Shown one piece after another: positions 1 through 12,425 of a stretch of DNA of 64,000 nucleotides (its first letter is position 1; each line of letters begins with the position of its first letter). Source of the DNA: Owenia fusiformis. Taxonomy: Eukaryota; Annelida; Polychaeta; Sabellida; Oweniidae. Under the pieces are notes generated by a model. That model was not told where the DNA came from. It did not search any database and saw only the letters and a program-made list of their open reading frames with translations. Location of the stretch: the NCBI GenBank assembly GCA_903813345.2, contig CAIIXF020000004.1, positions 24,803,985 to 24,867,984 of the forward strand, in the 5' to 3' direction. The translations under genes were made by a program, and so were the position numbers.

Positions 1-312
1 GCATGTGGTGACATTTTGTCATGTTAACAGGCCTCTCGGCAGGCTTTTAGACTGTGGCCCTGCACCACACTCTATTTAGCTCCCTCCACACCCTATTGAC
101 TGACTGAACTTGACTGAATATACAATAATAGCATGTAAAAAGGATTAAATATAACATAAATATGATTTATCACGATTGAATGGTTATTCTAAAGATGTAA
201 GCACCACACCCTAAATATTTCATGGTGAGAGCCCTGGTTAATGTTTAAATATTAAATAGTTTTGCAGTATAAAATTATTGTCAATCACCAATGCTTTATG
301 TAATTTTAACAG

Positions 313-3300
313 GGAGTTGAGTGTAATTGGGCAAGGGGATATTACACCTGCAGTGCAGATAGAACTTTCTGAGGAGCCAGGGGCACCTGCGAAAACAGCA
401 CCCCACACTCCAGATGTGACAATGATGAGTCCACCAGCTAGACCTAGACCAAGACCACAGGTAAGGAGGGATGGGGTAATGATAGAAGGGGATAGTTAAA
501 TCAGAAAGATTTTGTATGAAAGATATGATGTTGATTTATTAATGATTTTACACATTTGCATTTGTATGACATTCAAGATTCTGCAATTAAGGTAACACCA
601 AATTAACATAACAAAAAACATTTTGATCAAAATATGTTGATTTTATGACCATTGATTCTAGCTACTGGGATAAATATCAACATAAAGATGTTAGTTATTG
701 GTGGTGATTTAATCATAAAAAGTATATAAAAATATCATCATGGGCTGACCATGGGATCTGCCATAATTCATGTACTTTTATAAGCAGTAATAATTAACAT
801 ATAGATCATGTACGATTAAAAAGTTATGATAACACCATAGGCTAGAAAAATGATGAAATTGTGTATGAAGTGAAAGGTTGATATCTCTTATTTTTAGAGA
901 CTGCCATTGGAGTTATCCCCAATCTCACCCAGCCCACGTGCCATCAGGCGAAGGAAGCACCATCTATTGTTTGCTGATAGGGAGGTACAGATCTCGAAAA
1001 AGCAGATGAGAGATAATATGAGGGATGGTCTGTCAACATGTCAGCCTGTACCTCTGGTAATATTAATTTTTTTTAGATTTATATATTGAGGTTGGAGGCA
1101 AAATAAAAAATCTAAATAAAAATGAGCAAAATCATGAAAAATTGACATATTTCGAGCAATTTTGGTCAGAAATGTGGAGATGAATGTTGTTCCTAAAAAT
1201 CATCTGGGAGAAAATTGGATATTATATACCTATATTCAATCTGCCAAACTGTTAGGTGTTTAGAGTTCGGTTCAATACTAATGGCAGGTCCAACTATTTT
1301 AAATGGTGTTTGGAGTTCAGTGGTTGGCGTTTGATGCCTGCAACAAATGACAGGTCGTGGCATGTTGTATGTTAATGCCCTTTATCATTTTGTTTCAGAT
1401 TCAGCTTCAGGCTGCAAAAAGGAAACTCATAGAGCCCAGTAAGCTGTTCTCTAAACCAACCTTAAAAGGTATGTTTTGAATATATGTGCCACCAATGTGA
1501 AAGAAATGATGGTCCTCCAAGAATTATTGTCCCTACAGATACTATCTGTGTTGTCATCCACATGACCCTGAATATGTTGGGTCAAGGTCACCATGCTAAT
1601 GTATGAGGACAACTATACTCTGGTAGCAAATCACAATAAAGATGCAGTGTGAAAACATTTGATTCTATTCAATAAGGGTCCTCCTCTTCAATCGATAAGA
1701 GTTTTTCCATTTTTTAGGGTCACCCTGTATATAACAAAAATAGCACCCTGCATTATAGATTGTTCATAAACATTCATGTTTTATGTTACAGATGTTTAAC
1801 TGAATTATAGATTTAAACACCTAATTCTTAAACATACCTTTTGTGTTTATTATATGTGCTTGTTTTTAGAGCTACGCCATAGAAAGCTACTTCCATTATG
1901 GAGCGAGAATGCCAAGACATCACATGTTCCAGATGTGCAGACTAACTATTGGACAACTTCAGGTGCTCTTTCATTTTGTTCCCACATATCTCATCCTCCT
2001 AAGCAGGTATCCAGAATCCGTACCTCCTTCTTCCCCCTGCTATAACCAATTTGGAAGCGCCCGATTAAACTGAATCACGTGATCTTATTATGCGCGATGA
2101 CTTATACATGATTTCTGTGTTGCGACAGCCAATCAGATTGCGAGTTCTTAATAGGGGAAAGGCTAACTGCTTATCGCAGGGTGTAAAAAGAAAGAATATA
2201 ATCTGGATTTTGAAGCCCTGTGATCGGCGGATGACATATCTAGACTCTTCATCAATTAGACTTACTTAGGCACACTTCCAGCTAAATATTCCCAAAAGTA
2301 TGATGACTGTATCTACCATTTCAACAGTTTTCATCCAGTTTCCATGAAATTTTCAAAGACAATTTTTGGTGGTTGGTGTTTGGCATTCGGAGCTTGGCAT
2401 CTGTAACAAATGCCATATGGTGACGTTTTGCATGTTAATGCCTTGTGTTCGTTAACATCTACTTAGATCAAATGCCAAATGGTGACGTTTTTGCATGTTA
2501 ATGCCTTGTGTTCGTTAACATCTACTTAGATCTATATCAAATGCCAAATGGTGACGTTTTTGCATGTTAATGCCTTTTATTCGTTAACATCTACTTAAAT
2601 CTATATCAAATGCCAAATGGTGACGTTTTGCATGTTAATGACTTGTGTTCGTTAACATCTACTTAAATCTATATCAAATGCCAAATGGTGACGTTTTGCA
2701 TGTTAATGACTTGTGTTCGTTAACATCTACTTAGATCAAATGCCAAATGGTGACGTTTTTGCATGTTAATGCCTTGTGTTCGTTAACATCTACTTAGATC
2801 TATATCAAATGCCAAATGGTGACGTTTTTGCATGTTAATGCCTTTTATTCGTTAACATCTACTTAAATCTATATCAAATGCCAAATGGTGACGTTTTGCA
2901 TGTTAATGACTTGTGTTCGTTAACATCTACTTAGATCTATGATATGTGACATTGAAAATTTAGAGATGAAACAAACTTCAGTAAAACCTGTGTAAGTGGA
3001 ACACCTTTGGAACTTCTAAAAATGTTCCACTTATCAGGTGTTCTACTTCATATGATCTTTTGACTCTCAGAATACACATGTGTAATACTTTACAGGTTTA
3101 AACTTATAAGTACAGTGAAACCTGCACATACAAACACCTCTCTTATCCAAATGTGAACACTTTTCCATAGTCCCATATTTATTATCCTCCGACTTACATG
3201 TTTCTTAAACCTTGAAATATGATAACCTGCTAATCTGAATACTTTAGACTGGTCCAAGAGGCATTCAGATAAGACAGGTTTTGCTAAGGTAACAAATAGT

Positions 3301-6300
3301 GAAAATAACATCCAAGCAAAATGAATACTTTCCAGTATATGTTACACTCCAAATTGTTCATATGTCCTACAATTGTTTCAGAGTCAGGTCAGTCTGACCA
3401 AGGTGTCATCTCTGCTGATGATGTCATCTCTGCTGATGAGCAAGCCCTGAGGTCCCCTACAGTAAGTAGATAAGTTGGTGATGTCAAAATGTCAACACTT
3501 ATGGAATAAGGAAGTTAATTTCTGAAGTTGAAGGGGAGGAGAGAATGCTAATTTAAATGGCTAAGAATGTGATGCATATGAAAGATACAGTACATGTCAT
3601 ACCTGTATATATATAAATATATAAACTCCTCATACTCATGTAGCAAACATAAGAGAGATATCAAGAGATATCAAATACAGGGTGACACAAAAATTATGTG
3701 GGTTGATGGCATATTCGTGTCACCTTGTATAACTCTTGAAAGCCCATGCTTTTACAATTCAGTTGGACAAGGGTTTCAGGTCTGTAGAATTGATATCATG
3801 ATTTTAGAAAAAGGAATAAACTAGTTTGTATGATAGTCATATTTAACTATTTGTTTATGACGCATTTTACTGTATAACTGTATTATTGTTGTCATGAAAT
3901 TAATTTTGTGAGGAAGTCAACTGTTTTGGCTTGAAACACAATAAAATCTTGAATCTATCATGTATTGCTGTGTTATATAGGAAATAGAGTTGGAGAGACG
4001 GGGTGATTTGACTGGAGTTGATATCTCTAACGTAGAACAACAAAGAGACCTTCCACCCGAGGAACAAAGTAGGCAACTCGGAGACTCCATCCATAGCTTA
4101 TTGTCTGAATCTAAGGACGCAAGTGCTCTAAGCAAGGATGCAAGTGGGCTAAGTAGTAAACAGTATGTCAAATTTGTGGTTAATCTAGAAGTTTTGTTAT
4201 CCATTTAAAAGTTTGATATATTAAAGAACTGCAATGAGAATTTTTAGATTCATGAAAGTGATTTTAGCTCGTACAAAATGTTCGTTTTTGTGCACTTAGT
4301 GATAGAAGTGTAAAGAAGTATGAAAGGCACACCGTTTTTATGCCACTGCCACAAATTATGACATATGGTTATAGGTCTCCTACTTTTTGTGGATGGTGTT
4401 CGGCAGTTTTTGTTCAATATTTGGTGGTTGGTTTCTGTAACAAATGGCAGGTGGTGACATTTAGCATATTAATGCCTTGTATACCAGTTTTAACAAAGCC
4501 TGAGTCAGTTTACAGCCAGTTTACAGAAGCTCAGTTTTCTGGACAGACTCTTTAACATATTTTGATATGAAATCTCTTGAAATTCAAGAACTGATTTTTC
4601 TTGTTCTTGAATCTAGATCTTCTGAACCAAAGACCAAGCGTCGCAGAACAGACTCCATCGATAAATCACGTCCTGATTTGGAAGCCATTCAACTAGAGCT
4701 GCCCTCTGGTGACCAAATAGATGAACTACTTCCAACTGTCTTAGAAGAGCAAGAAATCCCCATTGTGAGCCCCCCAGGGAGAGTGGCCCCCATTGTGAGC
4801 CCCCATGGCTTAGATGCTCCCATAGTGAGCCTAGAGAAACATCAAGTTATAAGCTCAGTGGCAGATCATCAATTACTCCTCAGGTGAGACTATACATATT
4901 GTTAGTACCTCAACTGAAATACTCGATTCTGATTGGTTGATTAGCGGTCAACAATATGTACTGTTGACCGCTACTAGGTACTGTTGACTGCTACTTTTGA
5001 AAAATAAGTTTTATTATGTCATATTGTTTAAAGAAAAAACATGGTAGACTGACTAAACGTTGATGAAAGTGATATTTTGACTTTACGAGACGACAAGTAT
5101 AGCAAAAATACAAATAGAAACGTATACTTTACATTAATTTACTAATGAGTATGCATTGCTGGCGTGGTTCGGAGAAAAGATTGTGAAATGAAGCCATGCC
5201 ATTCCTCTTGAAACTACTGTTGACTTCGACCTTTGGTCTCTGTCAACAGTAATTTCTCGGTTTACAGTCTCGGTATACAATTTTGCCGGTTGACCTCTGG
5301 AGAGTTCAACAATTGTATATAGTCTTACTTCAATCTTTTGTAATTATTATCCAATAAAAGAGGTTATTTACTGGGAGGGATTGAATATGAGTTTTATTTT
5401 GAGGGACAATTATCCTGTCACGAGGAATAAACCCACATTCAATCCCTTCCTGCCTGTAAAAAAGCTTTTTATCCAATTATATTCATAACAGCTTTCATGA
5501 AATATGATAAAGACAGAATTTAAATTGCTTGCAATATTAAATCTGAACGATTTTTTATATTTTTTTTACAGTAGGCCTATTGTAGACTATTGTAGATGTT
5601 TTTGTTTATTTTATTTCTATTGATATGACTCTTCACCATGTTAAATCATTTAAAATGTGACAATTGCGTGACCTTGTTCTCACAAGTCCCCCAATCTATC
5701 AATGTATTCTTACATGTACTTAGAAAACTGGCGACACTGACTGTGAACGAAGAATGGACAACATTTCACCTGATGTTTCCCAATGTCACAACATCAAGGT
5801 CTGAAGCTGCTAGATTCTTCTCTGCATTACTAGGTAAATATATAGTTCAAGATACGCTAGATTATTACCCAATGTTTCCTCTTGTACAACACACAAACAA
5901 GCCTGTAGCCAGGGAGGGTCCCTTAGGTTCGAGTGAACCCCCGTCGAAAAATTCTTTAATAATCATGCATTTTTCACCATTTTGGGCCAAAGTTGCCAAA
6001 TGTGAACCCCCCCTAGAATTTTTTAAAAAGTGACCCCCTTGGCAAAACCTGGCTACAGGCCTGCAAATCTGTAGTTTTAAGGGTCTTTCCAGTGTTGGTT
6101 TGTTACATTCCCCTTAGAAACCTTCACTGAACTCGCAAAACATTCGTAATATCTTAACCCATAAAGTGCTAAGTTGGTTTAACCATTAAATGGCTATAGA
6201 CTACATTGTTTGGAATTTTGGTAAAAAATAACTACAAATTTAAGAGTATTCTTTATTTACATATTCCTTCCAGGTTGTTTTAAAAGATGCTGTTTATTCC

Positions 6301-6492
6301 AAGATATTTAGAGACCTCAATGATATTAAGAAACCTTTTCATTACATTTAGAAACCTATAATATTTGCAGATGTATGTGGTAAACAGAAGATTTATGCAG
6401 TTCAGGAGGAAAGCTATGAGGATATATTCCTGACCAAGGGAGACGAATGGACTGATGAAAACTCAGACAATTCCATCAACAGTTTAGCCTAG
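313..6492 (+). CDS. REC8: Meiotic cohesin subunit REC8 (3' nine exons, 5' end outside window)
   Basis: REC8 is the alpha-kleisin that closes the SMC1-SMC3 ring on meiotic chromosomes and is cut by separase. Nine phase-compatible exons are seen: 313-460, 898-1056, 1399-1468, 1870-1962, 3382-3461, 3981-4162, 4617-4883, 5724-5833 and 6371-6492 (TAG at 6490). Together they give about 409 codons. The second exon has the REC8-type motif RRRKHHLLFADREVQIS, matching the vertebrate pattern LLFxDKExQIS; RAD21 and RAD21L differ here. The next exons have EPSKLFSKPTL and LLPLW. The last two carry the C-terminal winged helix that binds the SMC1 head (SRSEAARFFSALL, then KQKIYAVQEESYEDIFL). The N-terminal SMC3-binding kleisin region must lie upstream of base 1. 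The middle is poorly conserved and includes three PIVS repeats (about 4755-4833) and a small internal duplication ISADDVISADE (exon 5). The exon 4 donor (gtgctc) is weak; a better-looking donor at 2007 was rejected because it breaks the frame. Confidence 0.85.
2395..2936. repeat. Tandem repeat, about 8 units of 62-70 bp
   Basis: Units contain ATGCCAAATGGTGACG, GCATGTTAATG and GTTCGTTAACATC, with or without an extra TCTATATCA that gives the two unit lengths. The array lies in the REC8 intron between exons at 1870-1962 and 3382-3461. The unit derives from a dispersed repeat (words such as CAAATGGCAGGTGGTGACA) that also occurs near 1-60, 1260-1390, 4320-4480, 16495-16640, 38325-38420, 38580-38710 and 51405-51560. 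Confidence 0.85.
2978..3286. repeat. pogo/Tigger-like MITE fragments
   Basis: Two starts of the type CAGTRAAACCTG (2979 and 3113) are followed by 'aagtggaacacc'-like sequence. An imperfect reverse copy of the terminus (ACAGGTTTTGCTA) lies near 3274-3286. The same family is complete at 33067-34167. It lies in a REC8 intron and carries no coding potential. Confidence 0.45.
3675..3732. repeat. Short TA-flanked MITE (ACAGGGTGACAC termini)
   Basis: TACAGGGTGACAC at the left and GTGTCACCTTGTATA at the right form inverted ends about 58 bp apart. Relatives occur at 7112-7178, about 14418-14506 and 17852-17976. Termini like these and TA targets suit Tc1/mariner-derived elements. Confidence 0.5.
4910..5470. 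repeat. Non-coding intron segment with inverted-repeat elements
   Basis: This part of the REC8 intron has several copies of GTCAACAGT / ACTGTTGAC and a pair of inverted ends around AACAATTGTATA, which suggests a foldback element at about 4920-5330. It is followed by an AT-rich inverted repeat (GGGATTGAATATGAG against CATTCAATCCC) at about 5340-5470. No coding signal was found. A relative of the second piece lies at about 57555-57640 in the receptor cluster. Confidence 0.4.
5898..6063. repeat. hAT-like MITE with GCCTGTAGCCAGG inverted ends
   Basis: The left end CAAGCCTGTAGCCAGGG and the right end CCTGGCTACAGGCCTG are inverted copies. The interior has 'gaacccc' and 'ttttcaccatttt', also present in copies at 54661-54864, 13322-13428 (fragment) and 20300-20348 (fragment). 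It lies in the last REC8 intron. No clean 8-bp target duplication was found, so the superfamily is tentative. Confidence 0.55.
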
Positions 6493-6658
6493 AGGACTAT
6501 GCATGAAAAATACAAGCAATATGTATGTGAAGGAACTTTCCAAATGGCTAAAGACTTTCTAGACATCTCACAATCTACCGATATGTAGCATTATAGTAGT
6601 TAATGAGGACATACTCCTGACAAAGGGGAACTAATGTTCAATATACTATAACAACCTA

Positions 6659-6905
6659 TCAATACACTACAACTGTAACACTACAACTGTTCAATACACT
6701 ACAACTGTAACACTACAACTGTTCAATACACTACAACTGTAACTCTACAACTGTTCAATACACTACAACTGTTCAATACACTACAACTGTAACTACAACT
6801 GTTCAATACACTACAACTGTAACACTACAACTGTTCAATACACTACAACTGTAACACTACAACTGTTCAATACACTACAACTGTAACACTACAACTGATC
6901 AATAC
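6659..6905. repeat. Tandem repeat in REC8 3' UTR, about 32-bp units
   Basis: About eight units are built from ACACTACAACTG, GTAACACTACAACTG and TTCAATACACTAC. The array begins 167 bp after the REC8 stop and probably lies in its 3' untranslated region. Confidence 0.85.
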
Positions 6906-7111
6906 TAGTGTAATATATGACTCCCATTTTAGCTAAATGATAATGATTTAAAAGCATGGGTCAATCATGTCAACTTATTTTCATAGCAAAAATGAATTCA
7001 CTGTTTTTTACAAATGAATATTTGAACACCTGTGTGTATCAGATGTATTCTATTATGTACCGGTCAATACTGAAATGATTAAGTTCATAAATTTATTGAA
7101 CAATATACATG

Positions 7112-7178
7112 TACAGGGTGACCCAAAAATGAGTCAATTTTTGGGAATTTTTGTTCTTACTGTAGGTCACTCTGTGTA
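7112..7178. repeat. Short MITE with ACAGGGTGACCC termini
   Basis: TACAGGGTGACCC at 7112 is inverted against GGTCACTCTGTGTA at its right end, about 67 bp apart. It belongs to the same family as 3675-3732 and lies in the presumed REC8 3' UTR. Confidence 0.45.
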
Positions 7179-7366
7179 TATACATCTTCTCACACTCGGT
7201 CTTTACTGTGTTCAGTCAGGAGCCAAGCGAACGAAGATGGTGTATATAATATTTCAAATCTTGAGATTTATTGTTTTGATCATGTCTGTTTATCGTTCAT
7301 TGTACATTAATTGAATTATGTATTCACTAATTGTGAAGTTGTATGTAAATGTTTGCTACTTTTGTA

Positions 7367-7372
7367 AATAAA
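7367..7372 (+). terminator. Candidate polyadenylation signal of REC8
   Basis: AATAAA lies 875 bp after the REC8 stop codon in AT-rich DNA. A second AATAAA at 7746-7751 is an alternative. No cleavage-site evidence is available from sequence alone. Confidence 0.4.
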
Positions 7373-7751
7373 GAATTCGTATTAAATTATGATGACATCT
7401 AGTCAAAGATATGTATTCAGATTTTACCATGTTTGCTTATACAGTTATATTATATCTGTTCTTGAGTTAGGGAATATATTTACAGAATTATGTATTTATT
7501 ATTTACCCCATGAAGTTATATGTAAATATTTGTTGTAATAACTGTTTGTAAATTTTAGAACTTGTCAGTTCCATGACATTGACATTCATGACATTTATGA
7601 CAATGATGAAAATTTATACAGGTTTTCTGTATGTTGAATGTTGTATTGTTATATTATGGATATTGATATTCTGTTGAATAATGTATTTTAAAATGTTAAA
7701 TTGTGCTGTTATGTTTGAAAAAGGATCATCTTTTTATAAATTATGAATAAA

Positions 7752-9400
7752 TTAAATTTTGCACAAAATTTATTTGGTTTGATTTATCTTAATGTCAAGA
7801 AGGGATCATATTTTACACATCTGTGAATAAATTACCTTGTTCGATGCCCATTGAATATCCTATCCAGATCATCGAATATGAAACCTCATTTTCAATTGGA
7901 CCACAAACCCTATTTAAAGGACTGGTTATGATTTGGTGAACAGGAATTTACACTTTCTTTAAACCAATTTTCAAAAAAGTCGGAAAAATATACATCCTCA
8001 ATGTAAGTCATTAATGGCAACAATTTAATTTGAATTTTTTTTTATATGCCAAATTTTTATGTCCGCAAAATTAGTCGCCGCCAAATGTTCAAAATAGCTA
8101 ATCCTCAAAAATAAGTAGCGCCAAATTAGGAAGATGTACCATACTTGTTTGATTTCTCTTTGTTCTTTTATACAAATTCTTTGGAACGAGATGAAACATC
8201 TAATTAACCAACCCTCGTGCAAAATGACAGATACACATTGTACTTGATTTTCTCATTATGTACCTATCCTAGGAAAATCACAGGGTGATTACTCGTGATT
8301 AAAAAGATAAAATAAAAGAATAACTTTAGTTCTTTTATTTTTTGGGGGCATTTATCTCTTTAGATACTTCTGTTAAAAAATCAACCTGACTTTCCTTGTA
8401 CAACTATACAATATTGAGAGAAGTACATTATGTATGCTATTTGTTATTCTTTTGGCATAAAAGAGACTCAAATAATTTTATTTAAAAGTCATGTAGATTT
8501 CATATTAAGCACAGAACCACTTACAAATAAATTGTTTATGGTGGCAATTGCTTCCTATTGTGGCGATTGCTTCCTATTGCAAAACATTAATTTACACCAT
8601 ACCATTCACAATAATTGAGTTTTGAAGTTTTTCCATCAAGTATATTATTGGATTTTATCCTAGAAAATATAATATTCGTACAAATTATGTTCCCCTCAAC
8701 AAAATAGTAAGTTTAAACATGTCAGAAGTAAACCACTGTAATTCAACCATATCTGAAATTCATTTTCACAAGATAGGTAATTTTTGCAGGAGGTAATTCA
8801 TGGGCCCTCGGGCAGCTTAAATTACCACTAATTACCACTAATAAAATAGCTGATAACTCAATTAACTCAGCCATCTATACTTTTAACTGTAAATTTCCTG
8901 GGAAAAAACTGAAAAACATCACATCTCAAACTGAACCAGCTATGGGTTTTAAATGTAATGCTTTATGAAACTCGGTGTGTAAACTTGGTGTGTTTGTTAT
9001 ACTGTGTTCTAATTGCCCTGATATAGTAATACCCTGCCATGTTATTTCCCCTGAATCAGCCACCTGGTGGCAAAACTGGTAACTACCTACTCGCATCTGA
9101 GTAATTGAACAGGATGAAGTAACACTTACCTACTTATGGAAAAGTCAGGATATGATTCAATGCCTTCTTGGTTATGGATTTTAACCTCTTGAATCCCAGG
9201 ATCTAAAATCGGTTGAAACCAGAGAATTTTTCATTTTTGCCATCTTTTCAGATTTTACTACATACCTTTATAACTTTAGATGCATACACAGCTCATCTTA
9301 GTACAATTAGATGGCAGATATCATTTCTACACATTTCAAAACAATTTTCGTGTAAATTGGTTGAAAATTGTTCAAATAAGTGCAATTTAAGTGAACATTT
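7752..9400. other. Intergenic AT-rich DNA, no gene seen
   Basis: This lies between the 3' end of REC8 and the 3' end of ALG9, which converge. The missing last ALG9 exon could lie here, but no stretch resembling the conserved C-terminal FYVPF region was recognised on the minus strand. Open frames are short and AT-driven. Confidence 0.5.
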
Positions 9401-9582
9401 TTGTGATGGATTTTCTCAACACTGCGGGTTTCAAGATCATTTCTGAGATGACATCTCGTCACTCCAGGTAGTCAAGAGGTTAAACAGGTTAATTTTTGTG
9501 ACGGATTTTCTCAACACTCTGGGTTTCAAGATCATTTCTGAGATGACATCTCGTCACTCCAGGTAGTCAAGAGGTTAAACAG
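9401..9582. repeat. 95-bp direct duplication
   Basis: Two nearly identical copies start at 9401 and 9496, each with TTTCTCAACACT, CAAGATCATTTCTGAGATG and TAGTCAAGAGGTTAAACAG. They differ at a few bases. No gene is present. Confidence 0.85.
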
Positions 9583-9723
9583 CAATGAGTTATGTAACCA
9601 GTTTAACCTGTTCTGATTGTGAACATGATATTATGATGATATTGGCTTCCCAGGATTCAAAGAAAAGAACATCAAATAAGTCCTTTCCATTATTTTTATG
9701 AAATTTTTCCAAGTGTCTAGAGG

Positions 9724-9862
9724 TAATGCCGTGGTCACATTTGCTCCTATTTTCAGCACTGGCACCTGGCCAATGAGTTGAATACATTTTTGATCAAAAT
9801 ACTCAATCCAGGCCGGGCCGGGCGCTGTAGTAAAAATCGGAGTAAATGTGACCACGGCATTA
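9724..9862. repeat. Foldback MITE with 24-bp near-perfect inverted ends
   Basis: The left end starts TAATGCCGTGGTCACATTTG and the right end is its near-perfect reverse complement, ending AATGTGACCACGGCATTA. The length is 139 bp. A related, more diverged element lies at 25698-25917. Confidence 0.7.
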
Positions 9863-9944
9863 ATAAAATACTAACTAACAAAATAGTCAAATTCTCTTCA
9901 GTCGTGTCTTATATTAAACAATTGAGAATACTATAAGTTAGGTT

Positions 9945-10430
9945 CACTATAACTCTTATTAACAGTTTTACATTCTGTTGTTAGTTCCACTAACACAGGT
10001 GTTCCACTTCTAGAGCTGTTCCACTTTACAGCTGTTAGAAGTGTTCCACTTCTAGAGGTGTTCCACTTACAGCTGTTAGAAGTGTTCCACTTACAGAGGT
10101 GTTCCACTTTACAGCTGTTAGTGTTCCACTTACAGATGTGTTCCACTTCTAGAGGCGTTCCACTTTACAGCTGTTAGAAGTGTTCCACTTACAGAGGTGT
10201 TCCACTTCTAGAGGTGTTCCACTTTACAGCTGTTAGAAGTGTTCCACTTACAGAGGTGTTCCACTTCTAGAGGTGTTCCACTTGACAGCTGTTAGAAGTG
10301 TTCCACTAACACAGGCACTCCACTTCTAGAGGTGTTCCACTTTACAGGTGTTAGAAGTGTTCCACTTAGAGAGGTGTTCCACTTCTAGAGTTGTTCTACT
10401 TTACAGGTGTTAGAAGTTTATGTTCCATTG
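9945..10430. repeat. Satellite of GTTCCACTT units
   Basis: A tandem array alternates GTGTTCCACTTCTAGAG, GTGTTCCACTTTACAG and CTGTTAGAA, with a higher-order period near 57 bp. The core word is the subterminal sequence of the pogo-like elements at 33067-34167 and about 37880-37970, so the satellite probably grew from such an element's end. Confidence 0.8.
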
Positions 10431-10649
10431 TATGTATTTTCTTACAGTAACATTAGTATAATGAAGTATAATGAAGTATAATGTTGTCCAAATCCATGAG
10501 ACCGAAATAGTAGAGGCAAAGAAGGTAAATCACAATGGATGAAGCTCTTGGAGATTTGAGATATTTTTTATGATTGGTTGTTTTTTGTTTTTTTAGTCCT
10601 TGTAGTTTTCAATAAGTGATATTGTCCATATGTAGAATACATGTCTGAG

Positions 10650-10815
10650 AGTATAGGAATGTAGAAGGCACGGAGTAATGGGTGAGATCTGAAAAATATA
10701 ACGTTTTTGATATTAGTCTCACTGTATGAGTGGAAATATTGGAGTAATGGGTGAGATCTGAAAATATAACATTTTTAATATTAGTCTCACTGTGTGGAAT
10801 GGAGTGGAAATATTC
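10650..10815. repeat. Direct duplication of about 72 bp
   Basis: GGAGTAATGGGTGAGATCTG is followed by ATATAACRTTTTTRATATTAGTCTCACTG in two copies, about 10672 and 10742. It is non-coding and lies downstream of ALG9 exon 16. Confidence 0.7.
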
Positions 10816-11163
10816 ATCCTGTTATTAATTTCATTTTGTAAAATAGAAGAAAAGAGATCATTCAATAAAAATACCAACATCACTCATTTTTTTGAACGAG
10901 AATAATCTAAATTCACCCGAAATTCGTATAAATAAGTTTAATTCTATTTTCTTTTTACATGTAAAGCCAAAGAATCAGGGCTGCTTTTAATAATTAATAT
11001 ATGTATTGTATAGTATACAATCAAATAGCTTTTTTCAATACATTTATTTTTTGAATGTCAACACTTTTTCAATTTCAACTCCATGAAAAATCCTGGAGAG
11101 ACCACATCAATTGATAAGACTTGAAAGAGGTAGATTTTGAATTATAGCAAGGATGAAACTTAC

Positions 11164-12425
11164 TTGGAAGCATGTAGGAATGGACTTGAACTTAGGACCT
11201 GCCATTCTGGTTGTGCACTATACTGTGGCTCTAGGTCTGTGTAACTCCCTAAGTCAACATCTATCAAATAATGGCACTTATTCACTTCAAACTGGAATAC
11301 AACAATATAACATGTAGGAATGGACTTGAACTGAGGACCTGCCATTCTGGTTGTGCACTATACTGTGGCTCTAGGTCTGTGTAACTCCCTAAGTCAATAT
11401 CTATCAAATAATGGCACTTATTCACTTCAAACTGGAATACAACAATATAACATGTAGGAATGGACTTGAACTTAGGACCTGCCACTCTGGTTGTGCACTA
11501 TACTGTGGCTCTAAGTCTGTGTAACTCCCTAAGTCAACATCTATCAAATAATGGCACTTATTCACTTCAAACTGAAATACAATAATATAACATGTAGGAA
11601 TGGACTTGAACTTAGGACCTGCCATTCTGGTTGTGCACTATACTGTGGCTCTAAGTCTGTGTAACTCCCTAAGTCAACATCTATCAAATAATGGCACTTG
11701 TTCACTTCAAACTGGAATACAACAATATAACATGTAGGAATGGACTTGAACTTAGGACATGCCATTCTGGTTGTGCACTATACTGTGGCTCTAAGTCTGT
11801 GTAACTCCCTAAGTCAACATCTATCAAATAATGGCACTTGTTCACTTCAAACTGGAATACAATAATATAACATGTAAAAATGGACTTGAACTTAGGACCT
11901 GCCATTCTGGTTGTACACTATACTGTGGCTTTAAGTCTGTGTAACTCCCTAAGTCAACATCTATCAAATAATGGCACTTGTTCACTTCAAACTGAAATAC
12001 AACAATATAACATGTAGGAATGGACTTGAACTTAGGACATGCCATTCTGGTTGTGCACTATACTGTGGCTCTAAGTCAGTGTAACTCCCTAAGTCAACAT
12101 CTATCAAATAATGGCACTTGTTCACTTCAAACTGGAATACAACAATATAACATGTAGGAATGGACATGAACTTAGGACCTGCCACTCTGGTTGTGCACTA
12201 TACTGTGGCTCTAAGTCTGTGTAACTCCCTAAGTCAACATCTATCAAATAATGGCACTTGTTCACTTCAAACTGGAATACAACAATATAACATGTAGGAA
12301 TGGACTTGAACTAAGGACCTGCCATTCTGGTTGTGCACTATACTGTGGCTCTAAGTCTGTGTAACTCCCTAAGTCAACATCTATCAAATAATGGCACTTG
12401 TTCACTTCAAACTGGAATACAACAA
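11164..12425 (-). repeat. 9 x 140-bp array built on ALG9 exon 16 and its acceptor
   Basis: Nine head-to-tail copies are seen. Each holds about 19 bp of intron end (TTGTTGTATTCCAG), the acceptor AG, and exon 16 up to the bases encoding PFLH. In the eight upstream copies (higher coordinates on this minus-strand gene) the exon then runs straight into the next intron end, so the last seven exon bases and the donor are missing. Only the terminal copy, 11164-11291, continues to HAS plus the donor GTAAGT. Copies are a few percent diverged, mostly third-position or silent changes. 140 is not a multiple of 3, so inclusion of a unit would shift the frame. Confidence 0.95.

Noticed and set aside
2007-2012. 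CAG|GTATCC as the donor of the fourth REC8 exon
   Set aside because: It looks better than the chosen gtgctc donor, but it joins the next exon in a frame with a stop; the donor at 1963 keeps the frame open.
11160-12185. A ladder of similar 61-67-residue minus-strand open frames
   Set aside because: They are translations through the unit joint of the exon 16 array, not genes; each crosses a splice acceptor and ends in intron sequence.
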